Below, piece after piece: positions 27,342-36,200 of a stretch of 64,000 bases of DNA. This DNA is from Shinella zoogloeoides (GTDB lineage: Bacteria > Pseudomonadota > Alphaproteobacteria > Rhizobiales > Rhizobiaceae): the NCBI RefSeq assembly GCF_020883495.1, contig NZ_CP086610.1, forward strand, positions 3,241,001-3,305,000, read 5' to 3'. Under the pieces are notes generated by a model. It was not told the origin of the DNA. It searched no databases and worked only from the letters and a program-made list of their open reading frames with translations. Within the stretch, counting starts at the first letter, position 1. Each line of letters opens with the position of its first letter. The position numbers and the translations under genes are program-made.

Positions 27342-27989
27342 TCAGACCTCGTCTTCCGGCACGATCCACGGCTCGGCAAGAGCCGCCGCCTGCCATTTCC
27401 GCCAGGCCGGATGCGCCTTCATGCGCTCCACATAGGCCAGTACCGCCTCGTCCTTCGTCAGGCAATAGATTTCCAGCCGGTTGACGACCGGCGCATACAT
27501 GGCGTCCGCAGCGGAAAAGTCCCCGAACAGGAACGGCCCGCCGGAACGGGCGAGCGCATCCTTCCAGATCGTCTCGATGCGCGCGACGTCGGCCATCACG
27601 CCCGTCGGCAGATCGATTGCGCCCGGCTTGCGGCGGATGTTCATGGGGCAGGCGCTGCGCAGCGCATGGAAGCCGGCGAGCATTTCCATGGAGATCGCCC
27701 GCGCCTCGGCCCGCGCCGCCCGGTCCTTCGGCCAGATGCCGGCATCGGGAAAAAGCTCGGCGACATATTCGATGATGGCGAGCGATTCCCAGACCCTGAC
27801 ATCGCCGTGATGCAGCAGGGGGACCTTGCCCGACGGCGAGACCTTGCGGATTTCCGGGTTTCCGGCGGGAAAATCGAAAGGGATCACCCTGTCGGTGAAG
27901 GGCACGCCCGCAGCCTCCATGGCGATCCATGGGCGGAAGGACCAGGACGAATAGTTCTTGTTGCCGAGGTAGAGGATGAGTTCCGACAT
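27342..27989 (-). CDS. Glutathione S-transferase family protein
   Basis: A 215-aa cytosolic GST. The N-terminal thioredoxin-like domain (residues 1-80) carries the catalytic-region NKNYSSWSFRPW, where the serines may act in place of tyrosine, the cis-proline in SGKVPLL and the glutamate-serine pair WESLAI for glutathione binding. The C-terminal helical domain follows, with FLFGDFSAADAMYAPVV. The substrate is unknown. It lies alone between rpmF and mtgA. Some related proteins act in detoxification or dehalogenation. Confidence 0.88.
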   Translation of the reverse strand: MSELILYLGNKNYSSWSFRPWIAMEAAGVPFTDRVIPFDFPAGNPEIRKVSPSGKVPLLHHGDVRVWESLAIIEYVAELFPDAGIWPKDRAARAEARAISMEMLAGFHALRSACPMNIRRKPGAIDLPTGVMADVARIETIWKDALARSGGPFLFGDFSAADAMYAPVVNRLEIYCLTKDEAVLAYVERMKAHPAWRKWQAAALAEPWIVPEDEV

Positions 27990-28060
27990 GTTTCAATGCT
28001 CCCTGAGAGCATCGGACCCTAGGCCGTCACCGGGGAAAGCGCCAATGAAAAGGCCTGAAG

Positions 28061-28744
28061 TCACTCATAAAGGCATTTGATATAGTCGCCCGAACCGCTC
28101 GCCCGCCGCTCGATCAGCCGCGCCAGACGCTGCAATCCGCGCCCCGGCTTGCCGGCATTGCGCTCGCGCGGATTGGGCAGGGAGGCGGCAAGAAGCGCCG
28201 CCTGCCGGCGCGTGAGCTTTGCCGCCGGCACGTTGAAATGATGCTGCGCCGCCGCCTCGATGCCGTAGATGCCTGGCCCCCATTCGGCGACATTGAGGTA
28301 GATTTCCATCAGCCGCTGCTTGCTCCAGACGAAGTCCGCCGCCACGGCCAGCGGCAGCTCCATCGCCTTGCGCACGAAGGAGCGGCCGTTCCACAGGAAG
28401 AGGTTCTTGGCCGTCTGCATCGGGATCGTGCTTGCACCGCGCGTCTGCTCGCCCGCCAGCGCCTCGCTCACCACCGCGCGCATCTGCCCCCAGTCGACGC
28501 CGGCATGGCGGCAGAACTGCCCGTCCTCGGACATCATCACCGATTTCACGAGATTGGGCGAGATATCCTCGAACGCCACCCATTGCCGGTCGTAGCCGCG
28601 CAGCAGCACGAGATCGCGCAGCATCAGCGTGGAAACCGGGCGCACGAAGGGGACGGCATAGAGGAAGATCAGCACATAGGGCAGCGCGACGAAAGCGGCC
28701 ACGACGAACACGAGGCGTCGCCAGTTCCGGCGAAGCCGGCTCAT
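28061..28744 (-). CDS. mtgA: Monofunctional biosynthetic peptidoglycan transglycosylase
   Basis: Polymerises lipid II into glycan strands (glycosyltransferase family 51) at the inner membrane. I use the ATG at 28742-28744, preceded by GGGAGG nine bases upstream, giving 227 aa; an open frame continues to 28945 but that region is the divergent ispA promoter. One transmembrane helix (residues 11-34) anchors the enzyme. The catalytic block [14 protein letters not shown] contains the essential glutamate E73, and the second motif [16 protein letters not shown] is intact. No transpeptidase domain is present. Confidence 0.93.
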   Translation of the reverse strand: MSRLRRNWRRLVFVVAAFVALPYVLIFLYAVPFVRPVSTLMLRDLVLLRGYDRQWVAFEDISPNLVKSVMMSEDGQFCRHAGVDWGQMRAVVSEALAGEQTRGASTIPMQTAKNLFLWNGRSFVRKAMELPLAVAADFVWSKQRLMEIYLNVAEWGPGIYGIEAAAQHHFNVPAAKLTRRQAALLAASLPNPRERNAGKPGRGLQRLARLIERRASGSGDYIKCLYE

Positions 28745-28943
28745 CCAGCCGTCCCTCCCACCGGTCTCAACCTCCATGTCTGCCCGTGTTTCCGGTACGA
28801 TGTCCAAGAGCCGGCGTCCGTCCTTCCGTCGTTGCGCCTTCATACCGTCCCGACGCTTCAAAAACCAGCGCCGGGCCGCGATTCTTTGCCGCCATCCCGG
28901 CATTCCCGTTGCTTCGCCCGGGTGCCCATGCCAAAGAGCGGCC

Positions 28944-29861
28944 ATGAGCGAGCGTCACCAGCAATTCCAGTCCCTTCTCAAGAGCAATGCCGAGGCGGTG
29001 GAAGCCCTCCTCGAACGGCTGCTCTCGACCGATCTGCAGGCCGGTGAGATCGCCCGGCCGGAACGCCTCCTCGCCGCCATGCGCCACGGCGTCCTCAACG
29101 GCGGCAAGCGGCTGCGTCCCTTCCTCGTCATCGAATCCGCCGCGCTGTTCCCGGGCGTGGAGCGCGAGACGGCGCTGCGCATCGGGGCCGCGCTCGAATG
29201 CATCCACTGCTATTCGCTGGTCCATGACGACCTGCCGGCCATGGACGACGACGATATGCGCCGCGGCCAGCCGACCGTGCATATCGCCTTCGACGAGGCC
29301 GCCGCCATCCTTGCCGGCGATAGCCTGCTGACGCTCGCCTTCGACATCGTCGCAGCACCCGAGACGCGCCTGCCCGACGCCACCAAGACGGCACTGGTTC
29401 TGGCGCTCGCCCGCGCCGCCGGCATCGGCGGCATGGCCGGCGGCCAGGCGCTCGACCTTGCGGCCGAAAAGCAGGCACCGGACGAAGACGGCATCGTTGC
29501 CTTGCAGGCCATGAAGACGGGCGCGCTGCTGCGTTTTGCCTGCGAGGCCGGCGCGATCGTCGCAGGCGCTTCCGCCGGGGACCGCAGCACGCTGCGCCGC
29601 TATGGCGAAACGGTGGGCCTTGCCTTCCAGATCGCCGACGACCTGCTCGACCTTACCGCGGATGCTGAGACCATGGGCAAGGCGACCGGCAAGGACGCCG
29701 AACGCGGCAAGGCCACGCTCGTCTCCCGCCGGGGACAGGCATGGGCGGAAAATCGCCTGAGGGAACTCGTCACGGAGGCCGAGGCGCTGCTTGCGCCGTT
29801 CAGCCATCGGGCCGGCATCCTCATCGAAACCGCCCATTTCATCGCCAATCGCAGGAACTGA
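28944..29861 (+). CDS. ispA: Polyprenyl (farnesyl/geranylgeranyl) diphosphate synthase
   Basis: Short-chain trans-prenyltransferase, 305 aa, making C15 or C20 isoprenoid precursors from IPP and DMAPP. First aspartate-rich motif in [14 protein letters not shown], second in [12 protein letters not shown]; the GGKRLRP motif for IPP binding is also present. ATG at 28944; upstream frame is discarded because the sequence before it is not conserved and overlaps the mtgA promoter. hisC starts 4 bases after the stop, so the two genes form an operon. Exact chain length cannot be judged with confidence. Confidence 0.93.
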   Translation: MSERHQQFQSLLKSNAEAVEALLERLLSTDLQAGEIARPERLLAAMRHGVLNGGKRLRPFLVIESAALFPGVERETALRIGAALECIHCYSLVHDDLPAMDDDDMRRGQPTVHIAFDEAAAILAGDSLLTLAFDIVAAPETRLPDATKTALVLALARAAGIGGMAGGQALDLAAEKQAPDEDGIVALQAMKTGALLRFACEAGAIVAGASAGDRSTLRRYGETVGLAFQIADDLLDLTADAETMGKATGKDAERGKATLVSRRGQAWAENRLRELVTEAEALLAPFSHRAGILIETAHFIANRRN

Positions 29862-29865
29862 CGTC

Positions 29866-30921
29866 ATGAGCAAATTCTGGTCGCCGATCGTCGCCACGCT
29901 CAAGCCCTATGTCGCAGGCGAGCAGCCGCGCATCCCCAACCTCATCAAGCTCAACACCAACGAGAACCCCTACGGACCGTCGCCGAAGGCCATCGCCGCC
30001 ATGCAGGCCGCCGTTGCCGACAGCCTGAAGCTCTACCCCGATCCGGGCGCGCTGGCGCTACGCCAGTCCATCGCCCGCTTCTACGGCGTGGAGGCCGACG
30101 AGGTCTTCGTCGGAAACGGCTCGGACGAGGTGCTGGCGCACGCCTTCGTCGCCCTTCTCAAGCATGACAAGCCGCTGCTCTACCCCGACATCACCTACAG
30201 CTTCTACCCGACCTATTGCCGCCTCTTCGGCATCGAACCCGTCGAAATCCCGCTAAAGGACGATTTCACCATCGACCTTGCGGACTACGACCGCCCCGCC
30301 GGCGCGATCATCCTGCCGAACCCGAACGCCCCGACCGGCATCGGCCTGCCGCTTGCCGCCATCGAAAAGCTTCTCGCCGAACACCCGGACCAGCCGGTGG
30401 TGATCGACGAAGCCTATATCGACTTCGGCGGCGAGAGCGCGATCCCGCTGACGAAGAGATACGACAACCTCCTCGTCATCCACACGCTCTCCAAGTCCCG
30501 CTCGCTGGCGGGCCTTCGCGTCGGCTACGCCATCGGCCAGCGCCCGCTGATCGATGCGCTGGAGCGCGTCAAGGACAGCTTCAACTCCTATCCGCTCGAC
30601 CGCGTGGCCCAGGCCGGCGCGACCGCCGCCATCGACGACCGGCAATGGTTCGACACAACGCGCGGCAAGGTGATCGAATCGCGCGAACGGGTGACGGGCG
30701 CGCTGCGCCAGCGCGGCTTCGAGGTGCTGCCCTCGCAGGCGAACTTCGTCTTCGCCCGCCATCCGGGCCACAGCGGCGAGGCGCTGGCGAAGAGCCTGCG
30801 CGAGCGCGCCGTGCTGGTGCGCCATTTCGCCAAGCCCCGCATTTCGGATTTCCTGCGTATCACCATCGGCACGCCGGAGGAATGCGACCGCCTGATCGCG
30901 GCGCTTGAGGACATCCTCTAA
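29866..30921 (+). CDS. hisC: Histidinol-phosphate aminotransferase
   Basis: PLP enzyme of histidine synthesis (imidazole acetol phosphate to histidinol phosphate), which can also act on aromatic amino acids. The 351-aa protein has the PLP lysine K210 in [17 protein letters not shown], the NPNAPTG motif and the final phosphate-binding RITIG block. It follows ispA with a 4-base gap. As in other rhizobia more than one hisC paralogue is likely in the genome, so this could be the second copy with broader specificity. Confidence 0.93.
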   Translation: MSKFWSPIVATLKPYVAGEQPRIPNLIKLNTNENPYGPSPKAIAAMQAAVADSLKLYPDPGALALRQSIARFYGVEADEVFVGNGSDEVLAHAFVALLKHDKPLLYPDITYSFYPTYCRLFGIEPVEIPLKDDFTIDLADYDRPAGAIILPNPNAPTGIGLPLAAIEKLLAEHPDQPVVIDEAYIDFGGESAIPLTKRYDNLLVIHTLSKSRSLAGLRVGYAIGQRPLIDALERVKDSFNSYPLDRVAQAGATAAIDDRQWFDTTRGKVIESRERVTGALRQRGFEVLPSQANFVFARHPGHSGEALAKSLRERAVLVRHFAKPRISDFLRITIGTPEECDRLIAALEDIL

Positions 30922-30937
30922 GACCACGCCAAACGCT

Positions 30938-30961
30938 CCCCTTCCCCAACTTGGGAAGGGG
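30938..30961 (+). terminator. Hairpin after hisC
   Basis: Perfect CCCCTTCCC / GGGAAGGGG stem with a 6-base loop, 16 bases past the stop; no T-run. It may be a terminator or a small dispersed palindrome. Confidence 0.5.
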
Positions 30962-31036
30962 ACATGTGGTGCAATTCTCCCGCTTGGAGCGGCAGAAACC
31001 TTCGCTTATCGTCCACCGGCAATCTCACGGTGGCCC

Positions 31037-31681
31037 ATGACCGACCTTACACCTTACCTGCCCCAGCTCGCCGTCGCCTGGACGGCCTATTTCATCGCCA
31101 CCGCCTCACCCGGCCCGGCGATCATCGCCATCATCGCGACCTCCATCAGCCAGGGCCGCCGCGCAGGGCTGGCGCTTGCCTCGGGCGTGCTGACGGGTTC
31201 CTATATCTGGGCGATCCTCACGGCATCCGGCCTTTCCGCCCTCATCCGCACCTATGGCGAAGCGATCGTCGTCCTGAAGATCGTCGGCGGATGCTACCTG
31301 CTATGGCTCGCCTGGAATGCGTATCGCGCGGCCCGCAAGAGCGAGGAAACCTATCGCGCGCAGATGGCCGCCCTGCCGGCGCTTTCGCCGCGCAAGCAAT
31401 ATCTCAAGGGCCTCGGTATCCACCTCACCAACCCCAAGGCGATCTTCAACTGGATCATGCTGACATCGCTCGGCATGCCGCCGGGCGCGCCGGGCGGCGT
31501 CATGGCAACCTTCATCGCCGGCTGCATGGTGATCGGGGTCTGCGTCTTTCTCGGCTTTGCGCTGGTCTTTTCACTCGGCCCAGTGCATCGCGCCTATCTG
31601 AAGGCGCGCCGCGGCATAGAGGGCGTGATGGCCGCCTTCTTCGCCTTTGCCGGTTTCAAGCTGCTGACGAGCCGGATCTGA
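31037..31681 (+). CDS. LysE/RhtB-family amino-acid exporter
   Basis: A 214-aa membrane protein with six hydrophobic segments. It has the signatures ASPGPAIIAIIATSISQGRRAGLALASGV and GIHLTNPKAIFNWIM. The ATG at 31037 begins the first domain (MTDLTPYLPQLAVAWTAY); the frame is open for 44 more codons upstream but contains the hairpin region. Its stop codon abuts that of the convergent ispG without a spacer. It is the third LysE-family protein in the window and is not closely similar to the other two by eye. Substrate unknown. Confidence 0.9.
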   Translation: MTDLTPYLPQLAVAWTAYFIATASPGPAIIAIIATSISQGRRAGLALASGVLTGSYIWAILTASGLSALIRTYGEAIVVLKIVGGCYLLWLAWNAYRAARKSEETYRAQMAALPALSPRKQYLKGLGIHLTNPKAIFNWIMLTSLGMPPGAPGGVMATFIAGCMVIGVCVFLGFALVFSLGPVHRAYLKARRGIEGVMAAFFAFAGFKLLTSRI

Positions 31682-32935
31682 TTACTCGGCCGCCGCCTGC
31701 CCCTGCCCGTAGCGCTTTTCGATATAGTCGTTGACCAGCGCCTCGAATTCGCCCGCGATATCGGTGCCGCGCAGCGTCATCGCCTTCTTGCCGTCGACAT
31801 AGACGGGGGCGATGGGAAGTTCCCCGGTGCCCGGCAGCGAGATGCCGATATCGGCATGTTTGCTCTCGCCCGGCCCATTGACGATGCAGCCCATGACGGC
31901 GACCTTGAGGCCCTCGACGCCCGGATACTTTTCCCGCCAGACCGGCATGTTCTTGCGGATATCGTCCTGGATCTTCTGGGCGAGTTCCTGGAAGACCGTC
32001 GAGGTCGTGCGCCCGCAGCCGGGACACGCGGCGACAACGGGAATGAACTGGCGGAAGCCCATGACCTGCAGCAGTTCCTGCGCCACCTGCACCTCGCGGG
32101 TGCGGTCGCCGCCGGGCTCAGGCGTCAGCGAAATGCGGATCGTATCGCCGATGCCCTGCTGCATGAGAATGCCGAGCGAGGCCGAGGAGGCGACGACGCC
32201 CTTGGTGCCCATGCCGGCCTCCGTGAGGCCGAGATGCAGCGCATGGTCGGAGCGCGCGGAAAGCATCGCATAGACGGCGATGAGGTCCTGCACATTGGAA
32301 ACCTTGGCGGACAGGATGATATGGTCGCGCGGCAGGCCGATTTCTTCGGCAAGCTCGGCGGAAAGCAGCGCCGACTGGCAGATCGCCTCGCGCATCACCT
32401 GCTGGGCCGTGAGCGGCGAGCCCTTGTCCTGGTTCTCGTCCATCAGCCGCGTCAGCAGTTCCTGATCGAGCGACCCCCAGTTGACGCCGATGCGCACCGG
32501 CTTGTCGTGGCGGATCGCCGTCTCGACGATGGCGGCGAACTGGCGGTCCTTCTTGTCCTTGAAGCCGACATTGCCGGGATTGATGCGGTACTTCGCCAAG
32601 GCCTCGGCGCAGGCCGGATGATCGGCAAGCAGCTTGTGGCCGATATAGTGGAAGTCGCCGACCAGCGGCACGTCCAGACCGAGACGCAGCAGACGCTCGC
32701 GGATTTTCGGCACCGCCGCCGCGCTCTCGTCGCGGTCGACTGTGATGCGCACGATCTCCGAACCGGCCCGGTGGAGGGCGGCGACCTGCGCCACCGTCCC
32801 GTCGATATCGGCCGTATCCGTATTGGTCATCGACTGCACGACGACCGGCGCGCCGCCGCCGACGAGAACGCCGCCGACATCGACGCCGACGGACTGGCGC
32901 CGCGGCTTCGGTTCAAAATCGAAGGAAAAGGACAT
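31682..32935 (-). CDS. ispG: 4-hydroxy-3-methylbut-2-enyl-diphosphate synthase
   Basis: Penultimate enzyme of the MEP isoprenoid pathway, using a 4Fe-4S cluster to convert MEcPP to HMBPP. The 417-aa protein has cluster cysteines C304 and C307 (CPGCGR) and C350 ([10 protein letters not shown]), with the following glutamate as the unusual fourth ligand of the family. N-terminal TIM-barrel region carries QSMTNTDT. It ends directly against the convergent exporter gene. With ispA it shows two isoprenoid steps in this window, but in separate units. Confidence 0.97.
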   Translation of the reverse strand: MSFSFDFEPKPRRQSVGVDVGGVLVGGGAPVVVQSMTNTDTADIDGTVAQVAALHRAGSEIVRITVDRDESAAAVPKIRERLLRLGLDVPLVGDFHYIGHKLLADHPACAEALAKYRINPGNVGFKDKKDRQFAAIVETAIRHDKPVRIGVNWGSLDQELLTRLMDENQDKGSPLTAQQVMREAICQSALLSAELAEEIGLPRDHIILSAKVSNVQDLIAVYAMLSARSDHALHLGLTEAGMGTKGVVASSASLGILMQQGIGDTIRISLTPEPGGDRTREVQVAQELLQVMGFRQFIPVVAACPGCGRTTSTVFQELAQKIQDDIRKNMPVWREKYPGVEGLKVAVMGCIVNGPGESKHADIGISLPGTGELPIAPVYVDGKKAMTLRGTDIAGEFEALVNDYIEKRYGQGQAAAE

Positions 32936-32958
32936 TGGGAGCCTCTTGCTCGAAAAGC

Positions 32959-32976
32959 GGCCGCGCAGACGCGGCC
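32959..32976 (-). terminator. Terminator of the MFS gene
   Basis: GGCCGCG / CGCGGCC stem with a 4-base loop, followed on the minus strand by GCTTTTCG; lies between the MFS stop and ispG start. Confidence 0.6.
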
Positions 32977-33062
32977 TTTGCCCTCAGGTGGATCAGGAAA
33001 TGTGGCTTGTCAACTGCGGGGGCGGGCACGCGCGACGATTTGATCGCCGCGCGGTCGGCCTT

Positions 33063-34268
33063 TCAAGGACGCTCGCGCACGTCCGCATGCACCGCATGAT
33101 GCGACAGCAGCAGCACCACGAGGAAAAGCACCGGCAGGAGGGCGAAGATCAGCGCGAAGCCGACATGCTCGGCGATGAAGCCGATGACCGACGGGGCGAA
33201 GAGCGAGCCGGAATAGCCCATGACCGTCGTCACCGACAGCGCCACGCCCTGCGCGAAGCCCGGCAGGTTGCCGGCGGCGGAAAAGGCGATCGGCACCATG
33301 TTGGAAATACCGACGCCGCAGAGCGCGAAGCCCACCATGGCCACATAGGCGTTCGGCGCCGTGCCCGCGACCACCATGCCGATGATGGCGATAACCGTGC
33401 AGGTGCGCAGCGTCTTCACCGCGCCGAAACGGTCGCGCACATGGTCGCCGGCAAAGCGCATGACGGCCATGGTCAGCGAGAAGGTGCCGAAGGCAAAACC
33501 CGAAAGGGCGAGCGACGCGCCCAATTCCTTGCGCATGTAGAGCGCGCCCCAGTCGAGGATCGCGCCTTCCGGCACCATGCAGAACAGCGCCATCAGGCCG
33601 ATCAGCCAGGGCAGCGGCGTCATCGGCAGGCGCACCTTCTGGCGCTCCTCGCTCGGATGCGGCGCATCGTGCAGGATATGCGGCCAGATGAAGACGAGCA
33701 GCACCGCCCCGGCGACCGTGAGCAGAGCGGCATGGCCCAACACGCCGAGCGCGCCCATGAGGAAGCCGCCGGTCGTCGCGCCGATGAAGGCCCCGAGGCT
33801 CCAGAAGGCATGGCAGGACGACATGATCGCCCGGCGCATCGACTTCTCCACCTCCACCGCATTGCCGTTCATGGCGACGTCCATCGCCCCCATCAGCCCG
33901 CCGAAGAAGAAGATGGCGATGGCCCCGAGCAGGATGGTCGGCGTGAGCGACAGGAGCAGCATGGTGGACAGGAACAGGATCGTCGCGCCCTTGACCGTGC
34001 GCGTCGTGCCGAAATGGGCGATCAGGATGCCGGCGATCGGCATCAGGATGATCGAGCCAATGCCGAAACACATGATCATCAGGCCGAGGCCGCCTTCGGT
34101 AAGGCCGAGGCGGCTGGCGAATTCCGGGATTTTCGGCGCCCAGGCGCCGGCGAAGGTGCCGTTCAGCAGGAAAAGCCCGGAGACGGCGAGCCGCGTCGGC
34201 GGAAAATAGGTCTTGACGAAGGATTTCTCGGCAAGGGCGGTTTCGGGGGTCGTCATGGGGAGGTCCAT
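33063..34268 (-). CDS. MFS transporter (YbjJ/FucP-like)
   Basis: A 401-aa twelve-helix major-facilitator protein. The first half holds LLNGTFAGAWAPKIPEFASRLGLTEGGLGLMIM and the GAMDVAMNGNAVEVEKSMRR block, which recall the YbjJ-type subgroup of sugar-like permeases. The start may be the ATG at 34268 or another four codons later; neither has a strong ribosome-binding site. It lies downstream of a DeoR-type regulator gene on the same strand, with a palindromic repeat between them, and is probably controlled by it. Substrate unknown, possibly a sugar or sugar derivative given the DeoR neighbour. Confidence 0.85.
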   Translation of the reverse strand: MDLPMTTPETALAEKSFVKTYFPPTRLAVSGLFLLNGTFAGAWAPKIPEFASRLGLTEGGLGLMIMCFGIGSIILMPIAGILIAHFGTTRTVKGATILFLSTMLLLSLTPTILLGAIAIFFFGGLMGAMDVAMNGNAVEVEKSMRRAIMSSCHAFWSLGAFIGATTGGFLMGALGVLGHAALLTVAGAVLLVFIWPHILHDAPHPSEERQKVRLPMTPLPWLIGLMALFCMVPEGAILDWGALYMRKELGASLALSGFAFGTFSLTMAVMRFAGDHVRDRFGAVKTLRTCTVIAIIGMVVAGTAPNAYVAMVGFALCGVGISNMVPIAFSAAGNLPGFAQGVALSVTTVMGYSGSLFAPSVIGFIAEHVGFALIFALLPVLFLVVLLLSHHAVHADVRERP

Positions 34269-34293
34269 TGCTTGGGAGTTCGGAGCGGCTGGA

Positions 34294-34337
34294 GCATTTC
34301 CAGCAAAAGTGCGAAGCGGTTTTGCGTCCGGAAATGC
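34294..34337 (+). repeat. 44-bp nested palindrome, copy 2
   Basis: Perfect outer arms GCATTTCC / GGAAATGC and inner arms GCAAAA / TTTTGC around GTGCGAAGCGG. It lies between the DeoR and MFS genes. Confidence 0.9.
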
Positions 34338-34345
34338 GCAAACAT

Positions 34346-35116
34346 TCAGACGGCCCTGAGGATATCGATGCCTGCCGCGGCCAGCGCGGCGGCTTCCGTC
34401 TCGTCGGCGTCCGCCTCGATCACGGCATGGGCGACGCGGGAAAGCGGCACGACCGAATAGGGCGCGGCGGCGGAGAGCTTGTCATTGGTGATCGCAACCA
34501 GCACCGACCGGCTGCGCGAGGCGAGGAAACGCTTGAACTCGGCATCCTCGAAGCTGGACGCGGTGACGCCCGCCTCCAGATCGATGCCGCAAACGCCGAG
34601 CACGAGGATATCGGGCCGGAACGCCTCGGCATCGCGCATCGCCTTGGCGCCGATGGCACCGCCGACCTTGGGATCGATCATCCCGCCGAGCTGGATCGTC
34701 GCAATGTCGCGCTCGACGAGCGCCGCCGCGATGGCCGGCGCATTGGTCGCGACCGTGAGGCCCCCGCCGGACGGCAGCACCTTGGCAAGGGCAAGATTGG
34801 TGCTGCTCGCATCGAGGAACACGGTCGATCCCGCCGGGATAAGCCCCGCCGCCGCCCGCGCCAGCGCCGCCTTGCTCTCGCCGGCGATGCCCATGCGCTC
34901 GTTCATCGAGGTCGGCGACTGGGAAATGCGCAGCGCCCCGCCATAGACGCGCTGGCACAGGCCCGAGGCGGCCATCTCGCGCAGGTCCCGCCGGATCGTA
35001 TCCTCCGACACGCCGAGTTCCTGCGCCAGCTCCGCCGCGATCACCCGCCCCGAAAGGTCGAGCCGCGCGCGGATCAGCGCCTGCCGTTCACCGAGAAGAA
35101 GATCCTGTATCGTCAT
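34346..35116 (-). CDS. DeoR/GlpR-family transcriptional regulator
   Basis: A 256-aa regulator from the ATG at 35114-35116 (a TTG two codons upstream is possible). N-terminal DeoR helix-turn-helix: RVIAAELAQELGVSEDTIRRDLREMAASGLCQRVYGGA, residues about 23-60. The C-terminal DeoRC sugar-phosphate-binding domain contains GSTVFLDASSTN, TIQLGGMIDPK and LGVCGIDLEAGVTASSFEDAEFKR. These proteins are usually repressors released by phosphorylated sugars. The MFS gene downstream is the natural target; a perfect 12-base palindrome directly upstream may be its operator. Confidence 0.92.
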   Translation of the reverse strand: MTIQDLLLGERQALIRARLDLSGRVIAAELAQELGVSEDTIRRDLREMAASGLCQRVYGGALRISQSPTSMNERMGIAGESKAALARAAAGLIPAGSTVFLDASSTNLALAKVLPSGGGLTVATNAPAIAAALVERDIATIQLGGMIDPKVGGAIGAKAMRDAEAFRPDILVLGVCGIDLEAGVTASSFEDAEFKRFLASRSRSVLVAITNDKLSAAAPYSVVPLSRVAHAVIEADADETEAAALAAAGIDILRAV

Positions 35117-35127
35117 CGCCAAGCCAG

Positions 35128-35139
35128 ATCATGCATGAT
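35128..35139. promoter_or_regulatory. Candidate operator of the DeoR-type regulator
   Basis: Perfect 12-base palindrome ATCATGCATGAT, 12 bases before the start codon; a second TATGCAT element follows at 35150-35156. Inferred autoregulatory site. Confidence 0.4.
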
Positions 35140-35210
35140 TGCGCAACAATATGCATAAACCGGCAAAATCGTCAATGAACGGGAGGTTCACGTTTCATGA
35201 CGCGGGCAAA

Positions 35211-35240
35211 CAAAAACCCCGCCGTTTCCGGCGGGGTTCT
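35211..35240 (-). terminator. Terminator of the Bax-inhibitor-1 gene
   Basis: Perfect AACCCCGCCG / CGGCGGGGTT stem followed on the minus strand by TTTTTG, just past the stop codon. Confidence 0.9.
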
Positions 35241-35266
35241 TGCGATCAGCCATCCGGCTGCCGGCA

Positions 35267-36010
35267 TTACTCGCGGTTGCCGAGGAAGCGCAGCAGGAAC
35301 AGGAAGAGGTTGATGAAGTCGAGGTAGAGCGTCAGCGCGCCCATGATGGCCTTGCGGCCGGCCACGGCGGCGTCGTCGGCTTCGAAGTACATTTCCTTGA
35401 TCTTCTGCGTATCCCAGGCCGTCAGGCCTGCGAAGACCAGCACGCCGATCGCGGAGATCGCGAAGTCGAGCGCCGAGGACTGCAGGAACAGGTTGACGAG
35501 CGAGGCGATGATCAGGCCGAAGAGGCCCATCACCAGGAACGAGCCCATCGCGGAAAGGTCCCGCTTCGTCGTGTAGCCGTAGAGCGACAGCGCACCGAAG
35601 GCGGCGGCGGAGACGAAGAAGGTCTGCGCGATGCTGGCGCCCGTATAGATCAGGAAGATCGACGACAGCGACAGGCCCATCAGGCCGGCATAGACCCAGA
35701 AGGTCGCCTGCGCGGCACCGACGCTCATCGTGTTGATGCGGAAGCTCAGGAAGAACACCAGCGCGAGCGGGGCCAGCATGACGACCCAACGCAGCGGGCT
35801 GAGATAGATCGCCTGGCCGAAGGCGGTCAACTGGCCATCGGCGAAGGCGGCCTGGGCGGCGAAGTAGGCGACGGCGCCCGTGATCACGAGGCCGAGAGCC
35901 ATCAGGTTGTAAACCCGAAGCATATAGGCGCGAAGGCCCTCGTCGATGACGGCGCCAGCCTGAGCGCCGGCCTGGGCGGTTCGGGTCTGGTAGTTGCGGA
36001 GATCAGCCAT
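35267..36010 (-). CDS. Bax inhibitor-1 / YccA family membrane protein
   Basis: A 247-aa protein with seven hydrophobic helices and the UPF0005 layout. The ATG at 36008-36010 has a GAGGAAACT site directly upstream and begins MADLRNYQTRTAQAG; an eight-residue longer frame is ignored. The C-terminal TM block ITLYLDFINLFLFLLRFLGNRE-type ending (LTLYLDFINLFLFLL) is typical of bacterial members. In E. coli YccA modulates FtsH; bacterial relatives may act as calcium leak channels. It has its own terminator and stands alone. Confidence 0.92.
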   Translation of the reverse strand: MADLRNYQTRTAQAGAQAGAVIDEGLRAYMLRVYNLMALGLVITGAVAYFAAQAAFADGQLTAFGQAIYLSPLRWVVMLAPLALVFFLSFRINTMSVGAAQATFWVYAGLMGLSLSSIFLIYTGASIAQTFFVSAAAFGALSLYGYTTKRDLSAMGSFLVMGLFGLIIASLVNLFLQSSALDFAISAIGVLVFAGLTAWDTQKIKEMYFEADDAAVAGRKAIMGALTLYLDFINLFLFLLRFLGNRE

Positions 36011-36200
36011 AGTTTCCTCTTGGTTCAAGCCCATGTCGTGAACGGTGTCGGGTACCCGTTTATTCGCTCCGATCGCTCGAAGCTTTCGCGGGGGTCCGGG
36101 CAGCCGCTGCGGGCTTCAGCTTGCCTGTCCATGAATATGCGCACGAATTGTGTCTCGCACAAGACCCGCGACCCCTGCGGGTGCCGCGGACCCCGCTATT

